Positions 8,413 through 16,928 of a stretch of 64,000 nucleotides of DNA are shown here, in pieces. The stretch lies in NCBI RefSeq assembly GCF_022751215.1, contig NZ_JAICDG010000001.1, forward strand, positions 1,984,001 to 2,048,000, given 5' to 3'. A program made the translations under genes and the position numbers. The notes under the pieces are model-generated. The model searched no databases and was not told the DNA's origin. It was given only the letters and a program-made list of their open reading frames with translations. The stretch comes from Actinomadura terrae (GTDB taxonomy: Bacteria > Actinomycetota > Actinomycetes > Streptosporangiales > Streptosporangiaceae). The first letter of the stretch is position 1; every line of letters begins with the position of its first letter.

Positions 8413-8906
8413 CGGGTCACTTGCGCCAGGAACGCCTCCAGATTCGACCGGACGCGCGCGACCTTCTCCTCCACGGTGAGGGTCTCGTCGAGGTCGCCGC
8501 CCGCGACCGACTGCTTCCGGCCGCGCACGTACAGGGAGCAGTCGAGGTCGCCGCACAGGTAGTGGCCGACCGAGTCGCCCTGGCGGCCCGCCTCGCCGGT
8601 GCGGCGCGCCGTCATCAGCGCCACGCCGCCGCTGGTGCGCGTGGTCAGGCACAGCGAGCACATGCTGCGCGCGGTGAAGCCGCGCTTGGCGCCGGACGTG
8701 CCGCGCAGCGCGACGCCGACGAGGCGCCCGCCGCGTTCGGCGACCAGGTAGGCGCGCTCGGGGGCACCGGGGTCACGCCAGCCGAGGAAGTCCAGGTCGT
8801 CCCAGGGCAGTTCCGCGAAGTCCCGGGGGAGACGCAGCCGCTTGGCCTCGCCCTTGGAGCAGTTCACGAACGACGTGCGGACGTCGTGCTCGGTGAGCGG
8901 TCTCAT
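8409..8906 (-). CDS. FBP/FusB-type zinc-finger protein (EF-G-binding family)
   Basis: 165 residues resembling the actinobacterial FBP domain proteins, related to the C-terminal treble-clef zinc-finger part of FusB/FusC. The zinc ligands are visible as SMCSLC near residue 82 and YLCGDLDC near residue 117, flanked by the family pattern FTARSMCSLCLTTR and GDSVGHYLCGDLDCSLYVRG. FusB proteins bind elongation factor G and release it from fusidic-acid-stalled ribosomes; whether this short actinobacterial version does so is not established. It is the first gene of a three-gene operon with a two-component system (GTGA overlap with the kinase), an uncommon association. It shares a 66-bp divergent promoter region with the TetR gene. 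Confidence 0.75.
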   Translation of the reverse strand: MRPLTEHDVRTSFVNCSKGEAKRLRLPRDFAELPWDDLDFLGWRDPGAPERAYLVAERGGRLVGVALRGTSGAKRGFTARSMCSLCLTTRTSGGVALMTARRTGEAGRQGDSVGHYLCGDLDCSLYVRGRKQSVAGGDLDETLTVEEKVARVRSNLEAFLAQVTR

Positions 8907-8922
8907 GCGCGGCGAGGCTAGT

Positions 8923-8964
8923 CTTCCTAATAGGATTAGGCAAATACCTTAATACCCTAGGAAG
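8923..8964. promoter_or_regulatory. Nested inverted repeats in the FBP/TetR divergent promoter
   Basis: The 66-bp space between the divergent starts is AT-rich compared with its surroundings. It contains CCTAAT-AGG-ATTAGG (8926-8940, perfect 6-3-6). An outer pair CTTCCTA (8923-8929) and TAGGAAG (8958-8964) encloses it. The position over both promoters suggests an operator, most simply for the adjacent TetR protein, which could then control both itself and the FBP/two-component operon. Confidence 0.55.
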
Positions 8965-8972
8965 GGTGGCCC

Positions 8973-9542
8973 ATGGCACGCGCGGGGCTGACGGCCGAGC
9001 GGCTGACCAGGGCGGCGGCGGAGCTCGCCGACGAGGCCGGTGTCGAGGCCGTGACCGTCGCGGCGCTGGCGCGCCGGTTCGGGGTGCGGGAGGCCAGCCT
9101 GTACTCGCACATCAAGAACGCGCGCGACCTGCGGACCCGCGTCGCGGTGCTGAGCCTCGCCGAACTCGCCGACCGGGTCGCGGACGCGGTGGCCGGGCGC
9201 GCGGGCAGGGACGCGCTCGTGGCGTTCGCGAGCGCCTACCGCGACTACGCCAAGCGGCATCCCGGCAGGTACGCCGCCATGCAGGTGTGGATGGACCGCG
9301 AGACCGTGGTCGCGAGCGCGGCGGGGCGGCACTCGGAGATGACCCGGGCGATCCTGCGCGGCTACGGCCTGCCGGAGCCCGCCGAGACCGACGCGGTGCG
9401 GATGCTGCACAGCACGTTCCACGGCTACGTGAGCCTGGAGACCGCCGGCGGGTTCCGGCACAGCCCGCACGACGTGGACGCCTCGTGGGCCAGGACGCTG
9501 GACGCCCTCGACAGCGCCCTCCGGCACTGGCCCCCGGGCTGA
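8973..9542 (+). CDS. TetR-family regulator with TetR_C_33/WHG-type effector domain
   Basis: 189 residues. The N-terminal helix-turn-helix is typical (LTRAAAELADEAGVEAVTVA, then ALARRFGVREASLYSHIKNA). The C-terminal part (FASAYRDYAKRHPGRYAAMQ, and MLHSTFHGYVSLETAGGF) matches the WHG-type ligand domain common in actinobacterial TetR proteins. The start ATG has GGAAGGG 5-11 bases upstream. It is divergent from the FBP operon, with inverted repeats between them that are likely its binding site. The ligand is unknown. Confidence 0.9.
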   Translation: MARAGLTAERLTRAAAELADEAGVEAVTVAALARRFGVREASLYSHIKNARDLRTRVAVLSLAELADRVADAVAGRAGRDALVAFASAYRDYAKRHPGRYAAMQVWMDRETVVASAAGRHSEMTRAILRGYGLPEPAETDAVRMLHSTFHGYVSLETAGGFRHSPHDVDASWARTLDALDSALRHWPPG

Positions 9543-9680
9543 GGGGCGCGCCGCGAATTCCACGGCCGTCGGTAACGCGAATATTGCTCAAAATAGAAAG
9601 GACCGTTCCCGGGCGGGCCGCATCCGGTCAGGGAAATTGCGGCGCCGTCTCGCGGTGCTGGGCGGATACCGGCCGCACAG

Positions 9681-9694
9681 GTCCACAAGTGGAC
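9681..9694. promoter_or_regulatory. Palindrome GTCCAC-AA-GTGGAC upstream of the fascin-like gene
   Basis: A perfect 6-2-6 palindrome 115 bases upstream of the start of the secreted fascin-like gene, in an otherwise featureless 267-bp spacer. It could be a regulator binding site; no regulator can be named. Confidence 0.35.
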
Positions 9695-9809
9695 ACTATG
9701 CATGTCGATCACCGAAATCGCCTATTGCGCGCACCTCGCTTGATCACTGACCATTCGGTGCGGTGTCGCCCCGGAAACGCCGGGGGAGCACCCGGTTGAG
9801 GAGGAACTC

Positions 9810-10382
9810 ATGCGTCGTCTGATGATCAAGATCACGCTCATGGTGGCCGCCCTTGCACTGCTGGGCTCCGTCACGCCCGCAGGCGCGTCCGTCACCACGG
9901 ACCGTTTCAGATTGGTGACCGAGGCGAATTCGCCTTTCGGTAAGGGGCTCGCCGGTTGTTGCACCCTCGTGTCCGACGCCAACGGCATGTTCGTGTCGGC
10001 CGAGCTGGGCTACGGCGGCGGCGACTACGGGATGCTGCGTGCGCGGGCGAGCGCCGCCGACGCCTGGGAGAAGTTCGCGCTCAACGGGGTCGACACGACC
10101 TGGACGCTCAAGTCGGAGGCCAACGGCAAATACGTCTCGGCCGAGCTCGGCTATGGCGGCGGCGACTACGGGATGCTGCGCGCGCGGGCGGATGTCGCCG
10201 ACGCGTGGGAGAAGTACGACCTGTACTACAACGAGGCCCAGAACCTGTACGCGCTCAAGTCCCAGGCCAACGGCAAGTTCGTGTCGGCGGAGCTCGGCTA
10301 CGGCGGCCGCGACTACGCGATGCTCCGCGCCCGCGCGGCCGACATCGGCGCCTGGGAGAAGTTCCGGCTGGGCAATTCCTGA
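9810..10382 (+). CDS. Secreted fascin-like beta-trefoil protein with three near-identical repeats
   Basis: 190 residues with a Sec signal peptide (hydrophobic MVAALALLGSVTPAGA, cleavage near residue 26). The mature part consists of three 40-residue repeats at residues 52-91, 99-138 and 148-187, each reading L-x-S-x-ANG-x-(F/Y)VSAELGYGG followed by a DY-x-MLRARA and AWEK segment. The ANGKYVSAE core and the AWEKF ending are the hallmark of fascin/actin-crosslinking-like beta-trefoil units, and three units make one complete trefoil. Such extracellular trefoils commonly bind carbohydrate, but no binding residues can be named here. GAGGAGGA precedes the ATG and a long hairpin follows the stop, so it is an independent unit. 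The repeat identity is much higher than in most trefoils. Confidence 0.8.
   Translation: MRRLMIKITLMVAALALLGSVTPAGASVTTDRFRLVTEANSPFGKGLAGCCTLVSDANGMFVSAELGYGGGDYGMLRARASAADAWEKFALNGVDTTWTLKSEANGKYVSAELGYGGGDYGMLRARADVADAWEKYDLYYNEAQNLYALKSQANGKFVSAELGYGGRDYAMLRARAADIGAWEKFRLGNS
9963..10370 (+). repeat. Three 120-bp in-frame tandem coding repeats
   Basis: Units at 9963-10082, 10104-10223 and 10251-10370 encode the trefoil repeats. The core GAGCT(G/C)GGCTACGGCGGC and following bases are almost unchanged between copies at the DNA level, pointing to recent duplication or gene conversion within the gene. Confidence 0.8.
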
Positions 10383-10407
10383 GCTCCTCCGTCCGGCGGT
10401 GACGCAA

Positions 10408-10454
10408 CCGTTTCCGGGACGACTCCTTCGTGGGCGGAGCTGTCCCGGAAACGG
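10408..10454 (+). terminator. Long-stem hairpin after the fascin-like gene
   Basis: CCGTTTCCGGGAC (10408-10420) is perfectly complementary to GTCCCGGAAACGG (10442-10454), with a further CTCC/GGAG pairing inside the 21-base loop. It begins 25 bases after the stop codon. Confidence 0.65.
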
Positions 10455-10841
10455 CCTGCCGCCAAGGCCGTAATGCCCAGCACGAGCAGCAGCACGACGA
10501 CTCTCCCGGCCTCCCCGTCCGTCACCAGGGCGTCGAGGCGCGACCGCGCAGGACGTCCAGCATCTCGCGGCGGCGGGGGCGGTCGGCGGTCATGGCCCTC
10601 TTCGACCGGCTGGTGCTGCTCGGCGGCGGGCTGGAGCGGCCGGACGTGATCGTCGGACTTCGGTGCGACATCAGAAACGCCACCGGCCGCCACCACCCGC
10701 CCGGCGCGATCCCGATCGCGAAGCCGCGCGCAGAATCCGGGAGAACGCGGGAGTGAAACATCGTGCAGGGTGGCTGGCGGCCGGTGGCCCGGACGCGAAA
10801 GGACTTTCCGGCACCTCAGAAGTGCCGTGGCGGGCGCGCTG
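10455..10841. other. Intergenic stretch, nothing recognised
   Basis: About 390 bases between two convergent secreted-protein genes. Open frames exist on both strands but are low-complexity, arginine/proline rich and match no family I know. No RNA gene or repeat is visible. Confidence 0.5.
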
Positions 10842-11210
10842 CTAGCAGTGCTTCACCGTGCCCTGGATGATTTTGATGTAGCGGGCCGAGGAATATTCCC
10901 GCCGCTCGGTCCGCAGCCGGTACCACTTGTCGTTGCCCTTGATGTCCTGTCCCCTCACGAAGCACCTGATACCGACGACCTGGCCCCGCTTCAGCCAGTA
11001 CAGGGGCTTGTTGTGCGTGTTGGGCCTGGGCCTGACCGCCAACCGGTGGGCGGTGACCTTTCCCTTGGCGTGAACGGCGGCGGCTGGCGCGGCCGGTGCC
11101 GGTGCTTTCGCGCGGTGACCCGGGTCCGCGAGCGCCGGCGACACCACGGCGCCTCCGGCGCCGACCACCCCCGCCAGGACGATCGCCGCGACCTTGTGCT
11201 GTTGTTTCAT
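10842..11210 (-). CDS. Secreted SH3-like (SH3b) domain protein
   Basis: About 122 residues from the ATG at 11210 (GGGGGA lies 6 bases upstream). A signal peptide (VAAIVLAGVVGAGGAVVSPA) ends near ALA-D at residue 31. An alanine/proline linker follows and then a 65-residue domain: VRPRPNTHNKPLYWLKRGQ, VGIRCFVRGQDIKGNDKWYR, then EYSSARYIKII. This is the bacterial SH3 pattern (a VRxGPNT-like start, GQ turn, G-x-x-W-Y-x-V core, GYV-like end) with some divergence. Two cysteines (RCF and the penultimate residue) may pair. The gene is alone, minus strand, and probably exported to the cell wall. Confidence 0.7.
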   Translation of the reverse strand: MKQQHKVAAIVLAGVVGAGGAVVSPALADPGHRAKAPAPAAPAAAVHAKGKVTAHRLAVRPRPNTHNKPLYWLKRGQVVGIRCFVRGQDIKGNDKWYRLRTERREYSSARYIKIIQGTVKHC

Positions 11211-11401
11211 CGAAGTCCCCCGAATGAACCAGAATCCGGCGGCGACTCGAACGAACCCGGGCCGCCGGCGAGCCTGAGGCTCGGCCCTGGCGATGCCCGG
11301 CCCGGCCCGCTTCGACGCCCCGTCCACCTGATCTTCGCGACGAACGGCCCGCGACCTGCGGCCAACGGCCCGGGGCGGGCACCGGGCGCCCGGAATCGGC
11401 G

Positions 11402-12292
11402 TTACCAGCGGTGGGCCGAGAAATCGACCGGGGTGGGACGGAGGTCCCGGGCGCGTCCGGCCAGGTCCTTCATCCGCCGCGACATCTCCTCGGCGGGCAG
11501 CCGCCTGCGGTCGCCGTGGCCGGGCAGCAGCCATTCGAACCGGAGCCGGTCGACCGTGCGGGACAGCGAATCGGCCAGGACCTCGATGGAATACCAGGTG
11601 ACATGCTCGGCGACCTCGATGTCGCCGGTGCCGCGCGACCAGTAGAAGCTGTCGCCGCTGAAGCAGTGGCGCTCGTCGGCGACGTAGACGACGCTGCCCC
11701 GGGTGTGGCCGGGCAGCGGATGGGCGACGACGCCCGCGACGATCTCGACGGGGTCGAGGCCGCGCAGGACGTGGTCGGCGTCGGGCGCCGCGTCCAGGTC
11801 GCCCTCGTGGATCCACAGCCTGGCGCCGTAGTGGTCGGCGTACCTCCGGCCGTGGGCGGCGTGGTCGCGGTGGGTGAGCAGGATGTCGGTGACCGGCCCG
11901 AGTTCCCGCCAGCGCGCGGCCAGTGCCGCGCTCCATCGCGGCGTGTCGAACATCAGTACGGTGCCGTCGGGGCGGCGCAGCAGGTAGGCGTTGGCGGCGG
12001 CGGTCTGCTGGGAGTTGTGGCCGCAGAAGTAGACGCCGTCGTCCAGCATGAGCGGGAAGGGGTCCAGCGCCGGGTCCAGCGTCCCGGACGGCGGACGGAT
12101 CGAGCGCGTGTGGCACGCGTGCGCCGTCAGGTGCAGCAGCCGCCGCTCGGCCTCGTCGCGCGGCTGGCGGAGCAGTTCCGAACGGCCGTTCACCTCCACG
12201 ATCAGATCGGGCGCCAGCTGCCGTGCGACATCGCAGTTCGTGCAGCGGTCGTCCACGAACCAGCCGTTCTCCTGCGAACGCGCCTCGCGCAT
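11402..12292 (-). CDS. MBL-fold hydrolase with degenerate N-terminal ferredoxin motif
   Basis: About 296 residues from the ATG at 12292, preceded by AAGGAGA. Residues 8-60 resemble the 4Fe-4S ferredoxin-like segment found before some actinobacterial metallo-beta-lactamase-fold proteins (WFVDDRCTNCDVARQLAPDL, then HACHTRSI). The expected third cluster cysteine is alanine (CTNCDVA instead of CxxCxxC), leaving three. The rest is an MBL fold with the metal loop THRDHAAH, HPLPGHTRGS, the aspartate in CFSGDSFYW and a final LLPGHGD. The metal loop differs from strict HxHxDH in having Arg where the second His usually lies. The substrate is unknown. The gene stands alone, divergent from the next. Confidence 0.78.
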   Translation of the reverse strand: MREARSQENGWFVDDRCTNCDVARQLAPDLIVEVNGRSELLRQPRDEAERRLLHLTAHACHTRSIRPPSGTLDPALDPFPLMLDDGVYFCGHNSQQTAAANAYLLRRPDGTVLMFDTPRWSAALAARWRELGPVTDILLTHRDHAAHGRRYADHYGARLWIHEGDLDAAPDADHVLRGLDPVEIVAGVVAHPLPGHTRGSVVYVADERHCFSGDSFYWSRGTGDIEVAEHVTWYSIEVLADSLSRTVDRLRFEWLLPGHGDRRRLPAEEMSRRMKDLAGRARDLRPTPVDFSAHRW

Positions 12293-12685
12293 GTGCGGGT
12301 CTCCTTCGGCTTTCGGATTCCTTCCGCACAAGGGTCGCCTCCGCGCCCCGGAAAGTGGAAGGGGGCCGCCACCTTGTTATTCGATGGGCATTCCTATCTC
12401 TCGACCGCGTGTTGATCTTTCTGGATTGGCGGCGCGGCCCGGCCGGGGCGAATGCGGAAGGCACGGAATGGCGGCGCGGAAGTCCGGCGGCGTGTGGCGT
12501 GGCCGCGTTCCGGTGGCCGTGCCGATGTCCGACCGATCGGCACGGCCACCGGCCCCCGCAGCTCCTTTCTAGACCGGCCGGGCGCCCGGTGTCCGCATCC
12601 CGGGTGCGAGGGCGCGGGCACAACCGCGCGGGTGCGCGGTACCGCGCACCTGTACACGCGGCGGCGCGCGGCACACGATGGGGCG
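12293..12685. other. Divergent intergenic region
   Basis: About 390 bases between the divergently transcribed MBL-fold gene and the unknown gene at 12686. It has an AT-richer island near 12375-12430 (CCTTGTTATTCGATGGGCAT, then GTTGATCTTTCTGGATTG) that probably carries promoters, but no -10/-35 pair stands out. No small gene or RNA is supported. Confidence 0.4.
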
Positions 12686-13654
12686 ATGGACGCCCGACCG
12701 CCCACGCTGAAGCAGCAGCTGCCCTATCCCTACGACCAGGACCTGTCGGTGGTCTTACGGCGGCTGGACCGGCGGACCCCCGCCAGCCGCGCCCGGCTGG
12801 CCAACGACCCGGTCACCGCCGCCTACCTCGCGGCGGGCGTGCGGCTGATCGAGAACCATCTCGGGCCGGGCGCGGTGCGCACCCTGGCGGACCCCGAGGA
12901 CGACTCGTCCCTCCAGCGCCCGCTGCTCGCCTTCCTGTCGCAGCGGACCGTGGCCGCCGAGGTCGGCCGCAACCCCGCGCCCTTCCCCCGGGTGGGGAGC
13001 GTCTCGACGCTGCGGTCCACCTGGGCCAACCATTCGGACTACATCGCCGACCTGCTGCGGTTCGGCCTGTGGGCCTACCACCCGAGCCACTGCGACGCCG
13101 CCGACGCCATCGACATCATCGAGGACATCCAGGACGGCCCCCTCCTGGTGGACGCGCTCCACCGCTTCGGGTACTGGAACCTGCTGACGCTGGTCGACCG
13201 GCCGCGGTTCCGGCTGGAGCTGTTCGCCACGGCGGCGGCCGAGGGCGACCCGGTGATCCAGAAGGCGATGGCCGAGAACTACCGCGAGGTCCTAGAGCCG
13301 TGGAAGGAGATCTGCGCCGACCTGCTGGAGGCACGGGGGCTGCGGCTGCGCCGCGGCGTCTCGATCGGCGATCTCGTCGACCTCATCACCGCCGTCATGG
13401 AGGGCGTGGCGCTGCGGAACCTCGCCGACCCCGGGGCCGGCGTGATCGACCGGGACGGCGAACGCTCCCTCGCGGGCACCGGCCTGCTCGCCCTCTTCCG
13501 GGGCTGCGTCGAGCGCGCGGACGACGCCGACGGGCTCACCCTCGACGAGGCCGTCCACGCGATGGTCTACGGCACGCCGGCGCCGTCCGGACGAGGCGCC
13601 CGGGTCACTCCGCGAGGGTCGGGTTCGAACGGAGCAGCTGCCGGCGCGAGGTGA
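12686..13654 (+). CDS. Unrecognised protein with a TetR-C-like helical C-terminal half
   Basis: 322 residues from the ATG at 12686. I do not recognise the family. The sequence is soluble and mostly helical, with the stretch RVGSVSTLRSTWANHSDYIA and a later LITAVMEGVALRNLADPGAG resembling the effector half of TetR proteins (as in helices that follow a glycine-rich turn). The N-terminal third (KQQLPYPYDQDLSVVLRRLD) lacks an obvious DNA-binding motif. The last 45 bases overlap the end of the convergent LuxR gene, so the real C-terminus (GSGSNGAAAGAR) is low-complexity and may be unimportant. It could be a helix-rich partner or a degenerate regulator associated with the large LuxR protein. Confidence 0.6.
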   Translation: MDARPPTLKQQLPYPYDQDLSVVLRRLDRRTPASRARLANDPVTAAYLAAGVRLIENHLGPGAVRTLADPEDDSSLQRPLLAFLSQRTVAAEVGRNPAPFPRVGSVSTLRSTWANHSDYIADLLRFGLWAYHPSHCDAADAIDIIEDIQDGPLLVDALHRFGYWNLLTLVDRPRFRLELFATAAAEGDPVIQKAMAENYREVLEPWKEICADLLEARGLRLRRGVSIGDLVDLITAVMEGVALRNLADPGAGVIDRDGERSLAGTGLLALFRGCVERADDADGLTLDEAVHAMVYGTPAPSGRGARVTPRGSGSNGAAAGAR

Positions 13655-16457
13655 TGTCGAGCTTCTGGAAGATCTTCGACAGGTGGTACCGGACGGTGCT
13701 GGAGCTGATCGACAGGCGCAGCGCGATCTCGGGGTTGGTCAGCCCCTCGCTGGCGAACCGGGCGATCCGCAGCTCCTGCGGAGTGAGGCGGGTGACGGCG
13801 CCCGGCACGCCGTCCCCGGCGGACGGGCGCGCGTACCCGGTCGCGCGCAGCTCGGCGGACGCCTGGTCGAGCCACGGCTCGGCGCGCAGTGCGGTGAAGG
13901 CGGCGACCGCCGCGTGCAGGTGCCGCCGCGCGTCCTTGATCCGCCGCTGCCGGCGCAGCAGCTTGCCGAGCTGGAGTTCCGCGCGGGCCCGCTCGAACGG
14001 GCACTCCCTGGAGTGCAGGATCGCCTCGTCCAGCAGCCGTTCGGCGTCCTCCGCGCGGGACGCCAGCAGCGCGCGGGCCCGGAGCAGCGGGCCGAGCAGG
14101 TGGGGGGCGGCCTCGTCCAGGCGCCACTCATCGGCGGACTCCAGCAGCGCGCGGGCCTCGGCGAGCTGCCCGGCCATGACGTGGCATTCGACGAGGTCCG
14201 GGAAGGCGAGGAACGCGATCAGGTAGTGGTGCGCGTCGTCGTCCGGTGAGGTGATCCGGGTGTAGTGCGGGATGGCGGAGTACGGGTCGCGCGCGCTCAG
14301 CGCCGACCGTCCGAGCGCCCAGTGTCCCATCGCGCGGGTGGCGCGGTCGTGGCCGGGGGCGGAGTCGCGCAGGGCCGCCTCCACCAGCTCGCGGCAGCCG
14401 CCGGGGTCCCGCGCCGCCGCCGTGAGGGCGAGCATGACGCGGATCCGGGCGGTCATCGGCCGCTGGCCGGTCTGGTCGGCGAGCGCCAGCGCCTCCGCGC
14501 CGAGGGCGGCGGCCTCGTCCCACCGTCCGGCGAGGTGCTCCAGGGCGATGAGCGGGACGGCGGCGAGCGGCAGCGTGCCGGCGGCGCCCTGCGACCGCAG
14601 CTCCCGCACCGTCTGGGCGAAGGCGTCGCGGGCGGCGGCGCCCATCGCCGGGACGTGCGGCGGCACGGCGGGCCAGGTCACGGGCTCGCCGGTCGAGGTC
14701 AGGCGCAGCAGCCCGGCCGCCGTCGCGTCGATGTCGCCCGCGTGCCGCAGGTCCCGGTCGGCGACACGGCGCAGCGCGGCGCCGAACCGCTTGGCGGGGT
14801 GCCCTGCCTCCAGCGGCAGGTCCAGGAGCCGCCCGCCGATCTCGGCGAGGTGCCCCCGGTGCCCGGTGTCCAGTGCGGTGCGGGCCGCCGTGACCAGCAG
14901 CCGCGCGGCGAGGACGGGGTCGGCGCGCGCGGTGTCCAGCGCGCTCGCGAGCAGGGCGCGGTGCCCGGCGCCGGCTCCCGTGGCGGCCTCGGCGTGCGCG
15001 ATGGTGCCGCGCAGCAGCCGCGCCGCCGCGAGCAGGCGCGGGTCCCCGGCCGGAGGGGCGATCTGCCGCTCCAGCGCGCGGGCGCGCACCGGCAGGCCGG
15101 CCTGCCACGCGCAGCTCGCGGCGTCGATGAGGAAGCGGGTCCGGGTCGCCGGGTCGCGACTCAGCGTGGCGGCACGTTCCACCACGTGCAGTGCGGAGAC
15201 CATGCCGTCGACCCGCCGGGCGTGGCCCGCGCCCTCGCTGATCTGCCGGGCCATCGCCTCGTCCGGCTCGTGCGCGGCCGAGGCGAGGTGGTGGACCCGG
15301 CGGTGCGGGCTGGCGGCCGTCGCCTCGGCCAGCGCCCCGTGCGCGGTCTTCCGCTCGGCGACGGTGGCGTTGCGGTAGACGACGGTGCGCAGGAAGGGCG
15401 GCTGGAACGACAGCTCGTCACCGTCCACGGTCGCCAGCATCGACCGCTCGGCCGGGGCCAGCTCGCCCGTGCCGAAGCCGAGCATCGCGGCCGCCGACAG
15501 CGTCGTGCCCAGGTCGTCCTTGTCGTTGGCCGCCGCGATCAGCAGCAGCCAGCGGGTCGGCTCGGGCAGCTCGGCGACCAGGTCCCCGAAGGTGGCGCGC
15601 AGCCGCGGGCTCGGCGGTATCCCGGACGCGCCGTCCGGCCCGCCCGCGGCGAGCGCGGCGGCCAGCTCGACGGCGATGAGCGGGTTGCCCGCCGACTCCC
15701 GGGCGATGTGGTCGATCCAGGAGCGGTCGTAGCGCGGCGCCCCCCGAACGGCGGCTTCGGTGACCTTCGCGATGAGCAGGCACGTGTCGGTGGGGGAGAG
15801 CGGTTCCAGCCGCGCCTCGGGGAGGCCGTGCAGGTGCGGGGAGCGGGGCCCGTGCTCCCGGGTCGCGAAGATCATGGCGACCGGCAGGTTCCGCAGCCGC
15901 CGCGCCACGAAGGCGAGCGCGTCCAGCGACGCCTCGTCCAGCCGGTGGGCGTCGTCCACCAGGAGCAGCAGCGGCGCCCGCTCGGCGGCCAGCGCGAGCA
16001 GGGCCAGCGCCGCACAGGGCGCCGACAGCCGCCCCCGGGGCGGCTCTGAGACACCGAAGACGCCGTTGAGCAGGGCGATCTGCGTGCCCGGCAGGCGGTC
16101 CAGGTGGTGGCGCAGCGGGAAGAGGAGCTGGTGCAGCCCCGCGAACGGGATGGTCCTCTCGGCGGGGGTGCCCGAGCAGCGCAGGACGGTGCAGGCGGAC
16201 GGGGCCCGCCTGCCGATCTCCTCCAGCAGCCGGGTCTTGCCGATGCCCGGCGCGCCCGCCAGCACGACGCTGCCGCCGCGCTCGTGCGCGGCCGTCCGGT
16301 CGAGGAACCGGTCGACGGAGCGCAGCTCGGCGTCGCGCCCCACCAGCGGCGGGGTGGCCAACGAGGGGTCGTCGAGGAGGGAGCCGGGCCTGCCGGCGGC
16401 GACGCCGTCCAGACGATCGCCCCACCGGTCCGAAGGGAACTTGGTCTTCACTCGCAC
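13605..16457 (-). CDS. Large ATP-binding LuxR-family (LAL) transcriptional regulator
   Basis: 950 residues from a GTG at 16457. After a 40-residue leader comes an AAA-type ATPase: Walker A AGAPGIGKTRLL near residue 70, Walker B LLLLVDDAHRLDE near 170 and a sensor-like RLEPLSPTD. The centre (about 350-870) is a long series of helical, TPR-like repeats. The C-terminal 65 residues form a LuxR helix-turn-helix (LTPQELRIARFASEGLTNPE, then IALRLSISSSTVRYHLSKIF). Such LAL/MalT-type regulators bind ATP and an inducer and often sit in or next to natural-product clusters as activators. It is divergent from the GMC-oxidase operon, the likely target, with 470 bases between. It overlaps the end of the convergent unknown gene. 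Confidence 0.93.
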   Translation of the reverse strand: MRVKTKFPSDRWGDRLDGVAAGRPGSLLDDPSLATPPLVGRDAELRSVDRFLDRTAAHERGGSVVLAGAPGIGKTRLLEEIGRRAPSACTVLRCSGTPAERTIPFAGLHQLLFPLRHHLDRLPGTQIALLNGVFGVSEPPRGRLSAPCAALALLALAAERAPLLLLVDDAHRLDEASLDALAFVARRLRNLPVAMIFATREHGPRSPHLHGLPEARLEPLSPTDTCLLIAKVTEAAVRGAPRYDRSWIDHIARESAGNPLIAVELAAALAAGGPDGASGIPPSPRLRATFGDLVAELPEPTRWLLLIAAANDKDDLGTTLSAAAMLGFGTGELAPAERSMLATVDGDELSFQPPFLRTVVYRNATVAERKTAHGALAEATAASPHRRVHHLASAAHEPDEAMARQISEGAGHARRVDGMVSALHVVERAATLSRDPATRTRFLIDAASCAWQAGLPVRARALERQIAPPAGDPRLLAAARLLRGTIAHAEAATGAGAGHRALLASALDTARADPVLAARLLVTAARTALDTGHRGHLAEIGGRLLDLPLEAGHPAKRFGAALRRVADRDLRHAGDIDATAAGLLRLTSTGEPVTWPAVPPHVPAMGAAARDAFAQTVRELRSQGAAGTLPLAAVPLIALEHLAGRWDEAAALGAEALALADQTGQRPMTARIRVMLALTAAARDPGGCRELVEAALRDSAPGHDRATRAMGHWALGRSALSARDPYSAIPHYTRITSPDDDAHHYLIAFLAFPDLVECHVMAGQLAEARALLESADEWRLDEAAPHLLGPLLRARALLASRAEDAERLLDEAILHSRECPFERARAELQLGKLLRRQRRIKDARRHLHAAVAAFTALRAEPWLDQASAELRATGYARPSAGDGVPGAVTRLTPQELRIARFASEGLTNPEIALRLSISSSTVRYHLSKIFQKLDITSRRQLLRSNPTLAE

Positions 16458-16928
16458 ACGCTCCGGAATCGTCTGCCATCTGCGCGTTGAAAAGGGAGCT
16501 GCTCGGCGACCTCCCCGAGGCCGGCCATTTATGGCGCAGCATGAGCCCAGGTGGGGGTGGAGTCATGCTCCGCACGGAACGCCATCGTCGGCGGTGGCGG
16601 AAATATGTCCAGATCTGTTGCGCGAGTAAGAAAGTGAGTCGAAATCCTGTTGGCAAGGGATGTCAACTCTGGCAAGTATGCACCGGGCCCGGCACGGACA
16701 CAATCCACGCGAGGTGGTGCGGCGAACACGACGGGTGATCACCGCTGCGACCGTCTCGGACGAATGGCCGATGTGACCACATCCGGCGGGGCGCCCGGAC
16801 GGACGGGCGGACGATGGCGCCGCCGTCCACCGACGGCCGGGCCTGTCCGGGTGTCAGATGCCGGTCCGGGCACCGTGGGGGAGGCTCGGTCGCGGACAGG
16901 AAAGCCGAATGCGCGGGGGGAACGAGCC
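16458..16928. other. Divergent promoter region between the LAL regulator and the GMC operon
   Basis: About 470 bases. An AT-richer block at 16600-16690 contains TGGCAAG twice (16651-16657 and 16670-16676, spaced 19 bases, roughly two helical turns), which could be half-sites for the adjacent LuxR-type regulator. The plus-strand frame is open through much of the region, but its codons look random until the GTG at 16929. No gene is supported here. Confidence 0.4.

Noticed and set aside
9963..10370. CRISPR array or mobile repeat
   Set aside because: The three regular copies are in-frame coding repeats of a beta-trefoil protein, with no spacer-repeat pattern or cas genes.
10430..10756. Small 108-residue gene between the fascin-like and SH3 genes
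   Set aside because: The frame starts inside the terminator hairpin and the product is low-complexity without recognisable motifs.
16487..16738. Small 83-residue gene in the region before the GMC oxidase
   Set aside because: It lacks a ribosome site, has random-looking composition and matches no family; the area is better explained as a divergent promoter.
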